DNA from: Chondrus crispus
Taxonomy: Eukaryota; Rhodophyta; Florideophyceae; Gigartinales; Gigartinaceae
DNA length: 64,000 nucleotides
Direction of reading: 5' to 3'
Assembly: GCF_000350225.1 (NCBI RefSeq)
Contig: NW_005179382.1
Span: forward strand, 1-64,000
The notes beneath the pieces are model-generated. The model saw only the letters and a program-made list of their open reading frames with translations, did not search any database and was not told the DNA's origin. Each line of letters begins with the position of its first letter. Position 1 is the stretch's first letter. A program made the position numbers and the translations under genes. Shown one piece after another: positions 11,572 to 21,569 of this stretch.

Positions 11572-12699
11572 AAGATGACGTGCAATGGAAGGGAGAGGGC
11601 GCCCCCCCTCGCCGGCGGGGCTTATGAGCGACGGGGTGCGTGCGAGTCGTGAGAGAGGCATGCAAATGCGGAAGGGGAATTTAATCGCGAGTTGGGAATC
11701 GGGCGGTGTGAACCAACAGGAGGAGCAACGTGTGGACTCATTCCCTCCAGCCAATATTCAGAGTCTTTTCTTTCAAATCCCTCTTACTCGTTCATCTGTT
11801 CCCTCTCGTTCCTTACAACTACCTTCCTTACCTTGTCCCTTTCCTTATCATCCTACTCAGCATTTTCATCGTTTACGAACGAATTCTAATTTTGAAGAGC
11901 CTAGGTCTGTTTTACCCCACACAGCCATAATACACACTTCTTCACTCCATTTCGACTATCAACGACTTTTTCTTGATAGCGTGCTCATGAAAAGCTACTT
12001 CTTCTCCACCCCCCGCCCTATCCATTGCAATCTCCATCACAAACAAAGTAGATAGTTACGAGCTCAATTCTCAAGTACGTGTCTAAAGTAAATGTCCAAC
12101 ACACTACTCGTCAATACATACTACGATAATCAGAACATGGTAAATACCATAAAGTGTTTCAGACTCGAAACAGGCACAAGTCACACCATTCACACCACTT
12201 TTCATCTGAGAGTGCTTTGCTTTCCGGAAAGTGCATGGCTGCCATTCTGGCACAGCTGTGGCGTAAGATACGGGGTAGTACAGGTCGGCGTGGCTACCAG
12301 GTGAAAAGAGGGATGCATGATGGGTAGGGTCGCGTGAGATGAGCGCATGATGCGGTCACACAGGAGTGAGCATCTACGCTTCGCCTGCATGGAGGTGAAG
12401 TTGCAGGTATCGGTGAATGCAACGACTCATGCTCGCATCGTAACAACAAAAACATGAAAAACGTTTATATTCACAATCATAGCCGCCTGCTTTGCGAAAA
12501 GCACAGCGTAGCAGTAGTGACAGAGAAAGAAAGAAGAATGTTATCTTTAGTGTTTTAACAATAATAAATAAACAATGCTAAGTAAACTCAGAAACTACCA
12601 AGTCTCTAATGTCCTGGGCGTCAAGTCGCTCCCCTGCCTCCCAAAAAACATATATGTACACTGAGGCAGCGCCCGGAATCACAATGTGGATGCCCCCAC

Positions 12700-14229
12700 T
12701 TATCGCTTGACGAGCGTGATCCGCGTCTTGTCGACCGCTCGATTCGTGCGAGTGGTGAGCACAATCTCCCGATTCAGGGGCGCGTCCCTCCAGTACTTGA
12801 GCCGCCTTCCCCTGTTGCCCGTCAAAATGTACGGCACGTGATACTCGCGCCGCATCCATTCGCCGTCAACTAGGAATTCCACCCACGGCACAGCCCGTTT
12901 CACCTTGGCCTCCAACGTAAACCGATGGTACGATGACACATCGATCTGGTCGCCGTCGTTAACGGAACGCACCTCCTCGCCGTCTGCGATCAGCACGATG
13001 TCGCTGATCACTCCTTTGCGCCGCGAAGGCGCCGACTCTCCGAAGTGCTTGTCAACGTCGGGAGAAGCTGACGGCTCCACTGACGGCGCCATCGAAGCTT
13101 CGGGCGTTTCCAACGGAAACAGATCCGTAGCGGAAACCGGCGTGTGGTTGGGGCGCGGCCTGGGCGACTTGCTCTTGCTCGGCCGCGGCGAGGGGATCTT
13201 GATATTGCGCGGGGAAGGTGTGGGTGTGGGCGATGCGGGGGCCGGGGTGCGGCGCGGGCGTGAGCCGCTTCCACCATTGCGCGGAAGGATTGTGATATCC
13301 GCACACGACACGTATTCTTCCGGAAAGCGCTGGAGCCCATCGCGACCCCGGCCGCACTGCTGTTGCACCCTTGTCACGCCGCCAAGTGCGCCTGCTTGGC
13401 CTGGGCACATGCCCCATGTGCGCGGGGCGTCCGGGCCGTCGAAAAACTCGATGACGCCGCGCGGGTTGCACGCGTTGGCGGCACTCCAGAACCACTGTAG
13501 CACGCAGTGTTCGCATGCGAGGCCTTCCGGGAGACGATAGAGAATGGTCTCCTCGGATGGACCGCCGAACGACTGCAAGCCTTTGCCGTGGCGCCTTGTC
13601 GAGCATGGGAAGTACCAGCGCCCCGGGTAGGTGCGGTCGACCGGGGCGCAGCGCTTGCTTGTGCCCGCATCGCACTTGGGGTTGCGAGCGCGAGACAGCG
13701 GGTAGCAATGACCAGCCCTGAAGCAATCCTCCGAGATCTCGCCGCCGCACCGGGCTACGTCACACACGTGCAACTCCATGAAGCCGTTGTGGTGGGCGAG
13801 GACGTTGATCTGTACGGAGACCACGCCGGCCTGCGGGTACTCGGCGACGACCTGTGCGTGGTTGTAGAAAACGCCGCCGCGGAGGTGGTCCGGTTTCTTC
13901 TTGAGGTCGCCGCACACGCCGTAACGCCAGCGGAAGGAGGGCTCCAACGGGGTAAACGGCGTCCAACCGGCGGGGCCGGCCTCTCGCTCCTGCGAACGCA
14001 CGCCACAGCCAGGCTTGATGCACTTGTCGCCCGACGGGAAGTGCGAGAGAAAGTCGGCGGGGGCGGACGAGTTGACCTCAGGCACGTTTTGGTTGAACTT
14101 GAAGTGCCTCAGCGTGCCGCGGACCTGCGGCAGCACCATGAGAGCGTGGGCCGCGGTGAGGGGGGCGAGAGACAGCGCGAGGAGGAGCGCGAACGAGGCG
14201 TGTATGGCGGAGTGCATGGCGGAGTGCAT
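12700..14229 (-). CDS. Secreted AA15-like LPMO, copy 3
   Basis: Third near-identical copy, 509 residues. Here the upstream frame is closed, which supports the start used for all copies. It differs from copies 1 and 2 in the signal peptide (Ile for Met at residue 9, LTAAH instead of LAAAH before the mature histidine). Its upstream region joins the diverged unit 4 sequence only ~140 bp beyond the start codon, so its distal promoter may differ from those of copies 1 and 2 although the proximal sequence is shared. Confidence 0.85.
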   Translation of the reverse strand: MHSAMHSAIHASFALLLALSLAPLTAAHALMVLPQVRGTLRHFKFNQNVPEVNSSAPADFLSHFPSGDKCIKPGCGVRSQEREAGPAGWTPFTPLEPSFRWRYGVCGDLKKKPDHLRGGVFYNHAQVVAEYPQAGVVSVQINVLAHHNGFMELHVCDVARCGGEISEDCFRAGHCYPLSRARNPKCDAGTSKRCAPVDRTYPGRWYFPCSTRRHGKGLQSFGGPSEETILYRLPEGLACEHCVLQWFWSAANACNPRGVIEFFDGPDAPRTWGMCPGQAGALGGVTRVQQQCGRGRDGLQRFPEEYVSCADITILPRNGGSGSRPRRTPAPASPTPTPSPRNIKIPSPRPSKSKSPRPRPNHTPVSATDLFPLETPEASMAPSVEPSASPDVDKHFGESAPSRRKGVISDIVLIADGEEVRSVNDGDQIDVSSYHRFTLEAKVKRAVPWVEFLVDGEWMRREYHVPYILTGNRGRRLKYWRDAPLNREIVLTTRTNRAVDKTRITLVKR

Positions 14230-14373
14230 GGCGGTGAGGGATGGGGTTGGAGGGGAGGAGGGGGGAGAGTCAGGGGGGAATTGGGAGGGAGTTGGGAGGG
14301 AGTTGGGCGGTGCGGACCAACACGATGAACAATGTACGGGTTATATCCTTCCCTGTGAAGTTCGAAGTCTAAA

Positions 14374-17227
14374 CTTCGCTGACAAAGTTGGGAGATCGGT
14401 CTGTATCTCCTGCCAGCATCGGGTATTGTCAGCTGCCTGCATTTCCTCGTTGTGGAGGCGAACCCTTCTGCATTCACAGAATGCATTCAATGTACCGTCC
14501 CGCTCCATAGCCCTGCCGTAGGCTCGTCGGTGCGATTGTCAGCTGTGGCGTTGGGCTTCGCCACTACGTCCGGTCGCCGTGCATTCAAATCAAGGAACAC
14601 ACTTCGCGTCTGTACGAATTCAATTCCACATGTTTTCTAGTTTTCTATAGCGTCCCGACTTCAGTGCTGGTGTGTGGTGACGCAACAAATGCACAAGTCG
14701 ACACGCACCTTCAGCGGGAAGATGGAAACTGCCTTGAACCACTTGCGCAACGCACGAGCCCTTACCCTACCGGATGGAACACGCTGCAGATGTGCTGGTT
14801 AGATACGATGCGTCGCGCGTAAAAGTCTTGAATCGAGATTGAACGAAAAGCTCCTCAATTTCCCCGTCAGCGCTGTGGAGGCATTTGTCGCCGCAGGGAC
14901 ACACGGATGCCCCTCACAGCCTTGAGCCTGTCTGTGTCGCTGCTAGCGATACTCACCGCCGTACGCATTCTCGACAGGACCATAGAAGGAGGTGCAAGGG
15001 AAGCGACAAGATGAACGAGAACGACAACGTTCGTCACTCCAATCATCTCGAAACTCCCGCCAACTTGATAATCAACCACGATATCTCAATTCCTCAATGT
15101 CTCTCCCGTCGTTGGAGGTTTCGCAATATTCGCATTTTCACTCTCCGTGCGAGGCCGCTCTTCGTATTCGGGTGACTGTCGGCCCCTCCGACAGTCAGTG
15201 GATCACAAAATCCAATGGAAACAAGCCGGAGAGAGGGGAGATGGGGAGATGTGGGGAGATGAAGGGAGATAGCGGGAGATGGCCGAAATTCCGAGTTCAT
15301 TTTGCAACATTTCTACGCTTCCGGCGCCCGTCTGGTCGCACGTGGACACGTTTCACATCCCATTCACAGGCATGCTCACGTTGCGTGCGTAAACTGTATG
15401 AAGCGTGGCGGCTTGAAAACGTTTACACTCTTCTAATTCTCCCTAACGCCTCGGAGCGCTTAGACTTTGAGGCGATGAGAGTAGGACGAGGGTAGAACAG
15501 TAAACTCTATTGAACAGTTCATTGCTTCGATACATGGTGAGGCCAGGCAGTTCAAGTCCAATGCCGAAAGTCAACCCCTTCCTTTACCCTCACATCTCGA
15601 AACGTAACAGCGTGTGAGTAAGCCGGGATATCGTCGTGACACGAAGAAGACAATGCCCCGCAAAATGGTTAGTTCCAAATCATGCCATGTGCGTCCGCGA
15701 CATGTAGCTAGTATGCTGGTGATTCGACGTATCACCATTGACAGCGTCGTGTCACCAGCATATTCAGTGCTTGTGAGAGCACGGCTCGTGTGACGGGGAG
15801 GAGCGCAGAAATCAGTAACGGAAAGGAATGCATTGTGGTGATGGAGCCCCCACGACAACACATTCCTCTATTGATCTCTTGTTGAATGTACGTTACTGAT
15901 TTAGTCTAGATTTCAACATGATGCCGAAGTGATTGCGACTTCTTTTCTTGCTCTTTCTTGACTTTCTGCTCTCCTCCCTTGTGTTTCTCGCCCTCCCATT
16001 TGTCCCCCTCAGGTCGCTTTCACTCGTTCATATTTTCGCTCTCATTCTCTGCAATTTCCGCACCTTTTTCCTTTCTTTATCACCCTACTCCAGATTTACG
16101 TTTGGAAGTGGAACAAGTTTTGTATAACTTGGGCCTGTTTTATCACAGCCAGCCAAAATACACACATCTAGACTTGATTGGGACTGCCTATGGCAATTCC
16201 CTGAAGAGCTGATGAAGAGCTGATGAAGAGTTGCGCTGCACTACCAACCGCTATGCTCCTTGCGATCGCGATCTATCATAAACAAAGTGGACAGTTTGTC
16301 AGCGTCGCACGGCGTTCAAGGTTTGTTGTGTGTAACCGGTTACGGTATGTAAATTACATGTAAATTGAATTTGCAAAGTTGCACTGGACCGTGGTTGCTT
16401 GTGTGGAGAGACACGTGTCCACGTCTCTCTCACCATTTATTTCCACGCTCCCTTTTCGTTCATTGGTCAGCCTCTGCATCTTCACAGTCTGACGTCGCGC
16501 CAAGCCCGGCCGTCCATTGGCCGGGCGCTCGCAGCTTGAAGGTCTTACAGCGACGGCGCATGACGCGGGGGGCGGCGGAGACGGGAGACGGGGAATTTGC
16601 ACGCGATCACCTTCGCACGCTGCGCAGCCTGTCAGCCGGGCGCACGCCCCCGTTGGCCGTTTCGGACACGCTGGCGGCGGATGCGCGTTGCGTAATCGCC
16701 AATCGCCGCCCGCCACCGCCGCACCGACACGGCGGATCGGACGCCCCGTATCTCCGCCGTATCTCCGCGCGGAGGGGGGCGGGACATGCCCCGCCCGTTT
16801 GGCTCCGTGCGCGCGATTGGCGACAGGTCCGCGTTGTGGGCGCGGGGGTACCGAGACGGCGGCCGGGTCGCGGGAGACGGGCGGCATGCGTGGCGGTAAT
16901 ACAGAATCGTCAAGCTACGCTTCGCCCGCAGATTTGAAGGCACGCGTATCGGTGAATGCCGCCACTCATGCATGCGGACTAACAACAGAAACGTGACAAA
17001 AAGTTTACGTCGACTACTACCCCCCTGCCTTTCAAAAGGCACAGCAAAACGCAAGAGCAGCAGACGGAAAGATAAAAATTTTACCGAGTGTTAAATAAAC
17101 AAGGTTAGACTAGTTAAACAACGAGGTATCTATGTTGAGCGTCAAGTCGCTCCCCGGCCTCCCAAACAAAACATCTATGTACAGTACACTGAGGCAGCGC
17201 ATGGAATCACAATGTGCATGCCCCTGC
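14374..17227. repeat. Spacer of the diverged fourth unit
   Basis: It retains recognisable pieces of the unit 1-3 spacer: the counterpart of 4590-5210, the GACTGTCGG hairpin (15174-15196), the repeated GGGAGAT tract (~15230-15290) and paired ATTGG boxes near 16463 and 16518. Long stretches in between no longer align by eye. No coding frame here is convincing. Confidence 0.75.
15174..15196. promoter_or_regulatory. Conserved hairpin, diverged unit 4
   Basis: Both stem arms are unchanged from units 1-3 while the loop is cccct instead of cactt and the flanking sequence has drifted. Stem conservation with loop change is the pattern expected of a selected dyad. Confidence 0.65.
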
Positions 17228-18871
17228 TTATCGCTTGACAAACGTAATCCGTGTCTCGTCGACGACTCGGTTTGTGCGAGTGGTGAGCACAATCTCTCGG
17301 TTCAGGGGTGCGTCCCTCCAGTACTTGAGCCGCCTTCCCCTGTTGCCCGTCAAAATGTACGGCACGTGATACTCACGCTGCATCAACTCGCCGTCAATTA
17401 GAAATTCTACCCACCGCACAACCCGTTTCACCTTGGCCTCCAACGTAAATCGGCGGTACGATGACACATCGATCTCGTCGCCGTCGTTAATCGAACGCAC
17501 CTCCTCGCCGTCTGCGATCAGCACGATGTCGCTGATCACTCCTTTGCGCCGCGAAGGCGCCGACTCTCCGAAGCGCTCGTCAACGTCGGGAGAGGCTGAC
17601 GGCTCCACCGACGGCTCCATAGATTCATACTCGTCCATAGACCACTCCGGACTGCCTTCCATGCTGGCCTCCATCGACGGCATAGCCGACTCTTCCGGCG
17701 TCTCCATCATGGAAGGTTCCGGCGAGGGCGGCATGGACGGTTCGGGCGTGCGGCTAGGGCGCGGCGTAGGCGATCTGCTCTTGCTGGGACGGGGCATGCG
17801 GGACTTGCTCGGGCGCGGCGTAGGCGTTCTGGTGTTGCTAGGACGCGGGTTGCGCGACTTGCTCGGGCGCGGCTCGGGGGCGTTGCTGCTGCTCGGGGTA
17901 GGGGCGGTGGCGGAGCGCGGGCTCGAGCGGTTGCCGCCACTGGGCGAACTGATGGCGATATCCGCGCACGACACATACTCTTCCGGGAAGCGCATGCGGC
18001 CATCGCTACGGCGGCGTCCGCACTGCTGCTGGACCCTAGTGACGCCGCCACGCGCGCCTGCCTGGCCCCGGCACTTGTCCCAAGTGCGCGGGGCGTCCGG
18101 GCCGTCGAAGAACTCGACGACGCCGCGCGGGTTGCAGTTGTTGGCGGCGGTCCAGAACCACTGTAGCACGCAGTGCTCGCAGTCGAGGTTCTCCGGGAGG
18201 CGGTAGAGAATGGTCTCCTCGGACGGGCCGCCGAAGGACTCCATGCTCTCGCCGCGCGGCTTGGTGGAGCACGGGAAGTACCAGCGGCCGGGGTAGTTGC
18301 GATCGATCGGAGCACAGCGCTTGCTCGTACCGGCGTCGCACTTGGGGTTGCGGGCGCGTAGCAGCGGGTAGCAGAAGCCTTGGCGGAAGCAGCCCTCCGA
18401 GATCTCGCCGCCGCAGCGGGCGACGTCGCAGACGTGCATCTCCATGAAGCCGTTGTGGTGTGCGATGACGTTGATCTGTACGGAGACGACGCCGGCGTGC
18501 GGGTACTCGGCGACGATCTGGGCGTGGTTGTAGAAGACGCCGCCGCGGAGGTGGTCATGCGTGTCCTTGAGGTCGCCGCACACGCCGTAGCGCCAGCGGA
18601 AGGAGGGGTCGAGCGGGGTGAACGGGGTCCATCCGGCGGGGCCGGCCGCGCGCTCCTGCGAGCGCAGGCCGCAGCCGGGGACGGTGCACTTTTCGCCGGA
18701 CGGGAAGTGCGAGTGGAAGTCGGCCGGGGCCGAGGCGTTGACCTCGGGGACGTTGCGGTTGAACTTGAAGTGCCTCAGCGTGCCGCGGACCTGCGGCAGC
18801 ACCATGATCGAGTGGGCCGCGGCGAGGGGGGCGAGCGCCAGCGCCAGGACGAGCGCGAGCGCGGCGCACAT
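17228..18871 (-). CDS. Secreted AA15-like LPMO, diverged copy 4
   Basis: Older paralogue, 547 residues from the Met that begins a clean signal peptide (MCAALALVLALALAPLAAA) ending directly before His (HSIMVLPQ). An earlier in-frame Met 38 codons upstream would add a proline/histidine stretch and is less likely. The oxygenase domain keeps the second histidine (AHHNGF), the CVLQWFW segment and the CADIAI segment. The linker is longer than in copies 1-3, with several Pro-Arg-Pro-Ser-Lys-Ser repeats and a Met/Glu/Ser-rich acidic part. The C-terminal module is well conserved (WVEFLIDGE, YHVPYILTGNRG, YWRDAPLNREIV). The gene is distinctly GC-richer at third positions than the young copies. Confidence 0.85.
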   Translation of the reverse strand: MCAALALVLALALAPLAAAHSIMVLPQVRGTLRHFKFNRNVPEVNASAPADFHSHFPSGEKCTVPGCGLRSQERAAGPAGWTPFTPLDPSFRWRYGVCGDLKDTHDHLRGGVFYNHAQIVAEYPHAGVVSVQINVIAHHNGFMEMHVCDVARCGGEISEGCFRQGFCYPLLRARNPKCDAGTSKRCAPIDRNYPGRWYFPCSTKPRGESMESFGGPSEETILYRLPENLDCEHCVLQWFWTAANNCNPRGVVEFFDGPDAPRTWDKCRGQAGARGGVTRVQQQCGRRRSDGRMRFPEEYVSCADIAISSPSGGNRSSPRSATAPTPSSSNAPEPRPSKSRNPRPSNTRTPTPRPSKSRMPRPSKSRSPTPRPSRTPEPSMPPSPEPSMMETPEESAMPSMEASMEGSPEWSMDEYESMEPSVEPSASPDVDERFGESAPSRRKGVISDIVLIADGEEVRSINDGDEIDVSSYRRFTLEAKVKRVVRWVEFLIDGELMQREYHVPYILTGNRGRRLKYWRDAPLNREIVLTTRTNRVVDETRITFVKR

Positions 18872-19667
18872 GGCGGCGTGGGGGAGGGGGTGCGGGTGCG
18901 GGTGCGGGTGTGGAGTGGGTCGGTCGGGGGTGGCAGCGGGGGTGGCGCACGGGTGAAGCAATTGGCGTCTACCGTCTGCACGCACGGGACCCCCGCGCCC
19001 CCGGGGGGCTAGTTAAATGCGTGGGACGCGGGTGAGCGGTGCTGGGTGCGGATGCGGAGCGGGGGGGGGGGTGGATAGCGCTGCCCCGCGCAGGGCACGC
19101 GGGGGGGCGTTTGAATCCGGTGGGCGCGGCGGGGGGGGGGGAATGACAGGGGCGGGGCGGAGCGACAACGTGGGCGCGCTCGGGCGAGGAAGCGGGGCGC
19201 CGTGGGGCGCGCCGAGCCAATGGCGGGGCGGCGCATACAGGCAGCGCGTATGGCGCAGCGCGGGCTTGCGTTTGCGCGGCGACACGTAAAGTTCATCGCC
19301 GGTGGCGCGGGGGCGTTGTACTGTACGCGCGGGGGGCGACCGCGATGGCGGCGCCACTTGGCGCGCAGCGAATGGCGCCCCGACCTGGCTGAGCGAAGCG
19401 GGTATGCGAAGCGCGGTGTCGGCGGCCGCCGGGCGCGCCCGCTGCGCGACGCGCAGGCAAAGTTGCAGACGCCCCTTCCGCCGTGACCGTGACACGTGTG
19501 CGCGAGGACGCGGCGCACTCGCTGTCGCTTGTTTCACGCGTTTCACGCTCCCTCCCTGCACGCACGGCACCCGCGCGCGTACGGTACCGTTAAGGGTACA
19601 CGACTACCGCGCCAAGGGCGCCCGCCCCCACGCGCATACTGTAAGTTACATGGGCGCCAAGCTGCGC

Positions 19668-19722
19668 ACGCCGCATTTATATAATATATACAGTTACTGT
19701 ATATATTATATAAATGCGGCGT
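19668..19722. repeat. Perfect 55-bp palindrome
   Basis: Two 27-base arms starting ACGCCGCATTTATATAATA are exact reverse complements around a single T. The AT-rich core could extrude as a cruciform or be transcribed as a hairpin. It may be a minimal foldback element. Confidence 0.85.
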
Positions 19723-20030
19723 GACCGCGATTTCGGGTTGTTTTTTCATTTTTGCTTTTTGCTTGTTTATTCATGCAGAAACTGAGAAACTTGATGATTC
19801 TTCATGAAGAAACGACTTTAAGAAACGACTTTAGACAATGGGAGACACTGCATGGAGATGGGCTACAGGGACCCTAGGAAGGCATGGGGGATCTCGATTT
19901 CGATGGTTGATCGCGATTATCGGTGGGTCGCCTGAAGAAGGCCGAAGTGGTGATTTTTTCATTTTGCAGCATTATCTGGCAGTTTTTGCGCGCAATTGCG
20001 CGCAAAAACATGATTTAATGAAATCGCGGA

Positions 20031-20152
20031 CAGAGCAGTGCGGCTGTAGATATACTGTATTACAGTACAGTATACTGTATTACAGTATATCTACAGCCGC
20101 ACTGCTCTGTATATATACTGTAATACAGTATATCTACAGCCGCACTGCTCTG
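20031..20152. repeat. Foldback element with a third arm copy
   Basis: Positions 20031-20059 and 20081-20109 are perfect 29-base inverted arms beginning CAGAGCAGTGCGGCTGTAGA. The right arm is repeated once more at 20124-20152, separated by TATATATACTGTAA. The structure suggests a small foldback (MITE-like) element with one duplicated arm. Confidence 0.8.
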
Positions 20153-20603
20153 GACGCCCGCCCCCCGAGCGAGCCGCGTCCGCTCGCGCCGCGCTGCCCG
20201 CCGCGGGCTGGACGCCGCTTGTGCTATCGCTGCCGGAAACTGCGTCCCGCGACGACGCCCCGCCTTCTATTCTCAGCTTTCCCCGTCCCTCGCTTGCCAT
20301 CGCTGCCCCGCCCCTCCCCCCGCGACATCGTTTCTACTGTCGTACTGTCGCATCGCTCCTACAGTAACAGTACAGTAACAGTATGTCCAACACGCACGCA
20401 AAACCGTCGCAGGAGACACGCCACCTTTAAAAAAGAAAAAACACAAACGGGCTACAACACTACACCTCGAGAGGCCTAAAAAGTTTACACCGTCTCGCCC
20501 GCACCCTTTTACGTCCCGCACCACTACAATCTGCCGCCGCAACCGCATCCACTATCCCCCAACACCACACCGCCCCCTCCGTCTACCCCCTCCCCTCCGC
20601 GCC

Positions 20604-21569
20604 CTACGGCCACGAGAACGCCACGCTGTCCACGAGCCGCATCCCGGCCTCGGCCGTTACGCCGGTCTTGATCCTGCGCACCCTGCCGTTGATCACCACG
20701 CGCAGCACGTACTTGACGTCCCCGGGCCGGCACTTACGGAAGTGCCTCACCCGCACAAAGTACCGCCCGTTCTCGATGGGCGCGTCGGGAAAGTAGAGCA
20801 CGTTCTCCCTTCCGCCGATCACCATCGCCTCGCACTTGCCCACATTGTTATCCGCGTTGAGCTTTCCGGACTCCGACCGCCGGTTGCGGAACGTCAGCAC
20901 CTCCCCGTCCGGCTCCGTGATCTCCAAATCCAGGTCGTCCGCCGTGTCCCACAGCAGGTTCACCTGGATCGCGGGCGCCGTCGTGCGGAAGCTCACGCAC
21001 GCGTCGCGCCGCGTCGTGTTCACCACCTCGGCCAAGTCCCCGTTGCGCTCCAGCCGCTGGTACCTCCGGATGGGCAGCACCATACACCGGTCGTGCAGCA
21101 CGGACCACTGATTGACGGACGCCGCCAACCGCCCGATCCCGGACCGCTCCAGGAACGGGATCCGCAGCGGCTGGATGAACCGCGCCCCGAACGGCCTCCG
21201 CAGCCCGCGCGGTCGCCAACGCGAGATCCGCACCAGCTTGGACCCCTGCACCACCGACGCCTCGCCGCCTCGCAGCACCAGACCCACCCCTACCCCCTCC
21301 GCCGCCTTGCAGATGAACGGATTGGTCACGATCCGCGGCGCGTTGAGGATCGTGAACGACGACTGCCTCAGCAACTCCACGTTCTCCCCGTCCGTGTTGC
21401 ACAGACGGAACTCGCAGTTGTCGCCGCACGGCTCCACCATCCGCTGCTGCCGGCTCACTGTCGGCACGCCCGCCTCGTCATGATTGGCGATTATCGTCTG
21501 CTCCCAGATCATGCAGAGCACCGCGGATGGAGCCAGTGCAAGGAGGAAAAGGAGGAGCGCTGCCTTCAT
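20604..21569 (-). CDS. Secreted DUF2135-like protein
   Basis: A 321-residue protein with an evident signal peptide (~1-19, ending APSAVLC). The middle has six or more cysteines, suggesting disulfides. The C-terminal third (from ~205) reads LLWDTADDLDLEITEPDGE followed by NADNNVGKC, ENVLYFPDAPIENGRYFVRV and a final strand-rich segment. This matches the DUF2135-like beta-sandwich that usually begins with a W-D-x-x-x-D-L-D-L motif and is common in secreted or surface proteins. No catalytic residues are evident, so function is unknown; ligand or matrix binding is a guess. It lies on the same strand as the LPMO genes, 1.7 kb upstream of copy 4, and is similarly GC-rich, consistent with an intact host gene. 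Confidence 0.75.
   Translation of the reverse strand: MKAALLLFLLALAPSAVLCMIWEQTIIANHDEAGVPTVSRQQRMVEPCGDNCEFRLCNTDGENVELLRQSSFTILNAPRIVTNPFICKAAEGVGVGLVLRGGEASVVQGSKLVRISRWRPRGLRRPFGARFIQPLRIPFLERSGIGRLAASVNQWSVLHDRCMVLPIRRYQRLERNGDLAEVVNTTRRDACVSFRTTAPAIQVNLLWDTADDLDLEITEPDGEVLTFRNRRSESGKLNADNNVGKCEAMVIGGRENVLYFPDAPIENGRYFVRVRHFRKCRPGDVKYVLRVVINGRVRRIKTGVTAEAGMRLVDSVAFSWP

Larger units (their letters stand above)
10294..14373. repeat. Tandem unit 3, partial, joined to older unit 4
   Basis: Near-identical to units 1 and 2 until about 14373. There the sequence switches to a version that is still alignable but clearly diverged, with the same order of short motifs. The junction is therefore homologous, as expected for unequal crossing-over between a young unit and the older one. 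Confidence 0.9.
18872..20603. other. Intergenic region with palindromes, no gene seen
   Basis: The first ~700 bp is very GC-rich and contains poly-G runs. The remainder is more AT-rich and holds two perfect palindromes, listed separately. Frames across the GC-rich part exist on both strands but look like composition artefacts. Confidence 0.5.

Noticed and set aside
16354..17054. Overlapping long frames on both strands
   Set aside because: The region is GC-rich spacer of unit 4; neither strand shows a family motif and the frames mirror each other.
19013..19570. Arginine/proline-rich frames of 140-185 codons
   Set aside because: Composition artefacts in a region with poly-G runs and over 70 percent GC by eye.
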